A program made the position numbers and the translations under genes. Source: Bacillota bacterium (GTDB taxonomy: Bacteria; Bacillota; Dethiobacteria; DTU022; UBA8154). From it: 5,283 nucleotides of DNA. This document shows, one piece after another, positions 5,244 to 5,283 of the stretch (its first letter is position 1; each line of letters begins with the position of its first letter). The notes under the pieces were generated by a model. It worked only from the letters and a program-made list of their open reading frames with translations, made no database searches and was not told the origin of the DNA. The stretch covers positions 1 to 5,283 of the forward strand of contig DMPF01000180.1 in assembly GCA_003456095.1 (NCBI GenBank). The letters run 5' to 3'.

Positions 5244-5283
5244 GGCGAACGGGCTGTAGCTGTAATTAAGTAGCGCAGGTTTC

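Noticed and set aside
5244..5283. Possible terminator or start of a next gene after the oxidoreductase
   Set aside because: Forty bases are visible with no hairpin, T run, ribosome binding site or clear start; nothing can be claimed.

Overview
The window looks like DNA from a Gram-positive anaerobe of the Clostridia/Peptococcaceae kind (relatives of Desulfotomaculum or Pelotomaculum). This is an inference. It rests on strong GGAGG-type ribosome binding sites, TTG use as a start codon, moderate GC content, and an anaerobe-type pairing of a UbiD-family decarboxylase with an iron-sulfur flavin oxidoreductase. No gene in the window identifies the genus.

The left part (1 to about 890) looks like the edge of a mobile element. 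It begins with the C-terminal part of a SAM-dependent methyltransferase on the + strand (2-316). Convergent to it, on the - strand, is a 76-residue helix-turn-helix protein of the excisionase type (343-573). Its ATG overlaps by four bases the stop codon of a preceding small reading frame (570-823, - strand), which looks protein-like but needs a one-base frame change to read through. At 836-888 lies the 3' part of a tRNA-Leu gene: end of the anticodon stem, variable arm, T arm, acceptor strand and CCA. No 5' half is present. A displaced tRNA 3' end is the usual scar left by a tRNA-targeting integrase. Its orientation puts the element to the left and the older chromosome to the right. No integrase gene is in the window.

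Positions 889-1093 are a non-coding leader with small dyads and a plausible sigma-A promoter (TATAAT at 1068-1073). From 1094 three genes run in the same direction, with gaps of 21 and 40 bases, as a probable operon. They are a UbiD-family prenylated-FMN decarboxylase (1094-2470), an NAD-dependent 3-hydroxyacyl-CoA dehydrogenase-like protein (2492-3454), and a large FMN/4Fe-4S/FAD oxidoreductase related to 2,4-dienoyl-CoA reductase (3495-5243). The first has its catalytic residues in place. The second lacks two conserved residues of its family. The third keeps all its cofactor motifs but has lost the catalytic Tyr and His regions of the dienoyl-CoA reductases.

Taken together the operon suggests a decarboxylation plus two redox steps on a small unsaturated, aromatic or alicyclic acid, free or as a CoA thioester. 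The substrate cannot be read from the sequence. The partners such a pathway would need, a UbiX-type flavin prenyltransferase and possibly a CoA ligase or transferase, are not in the window.
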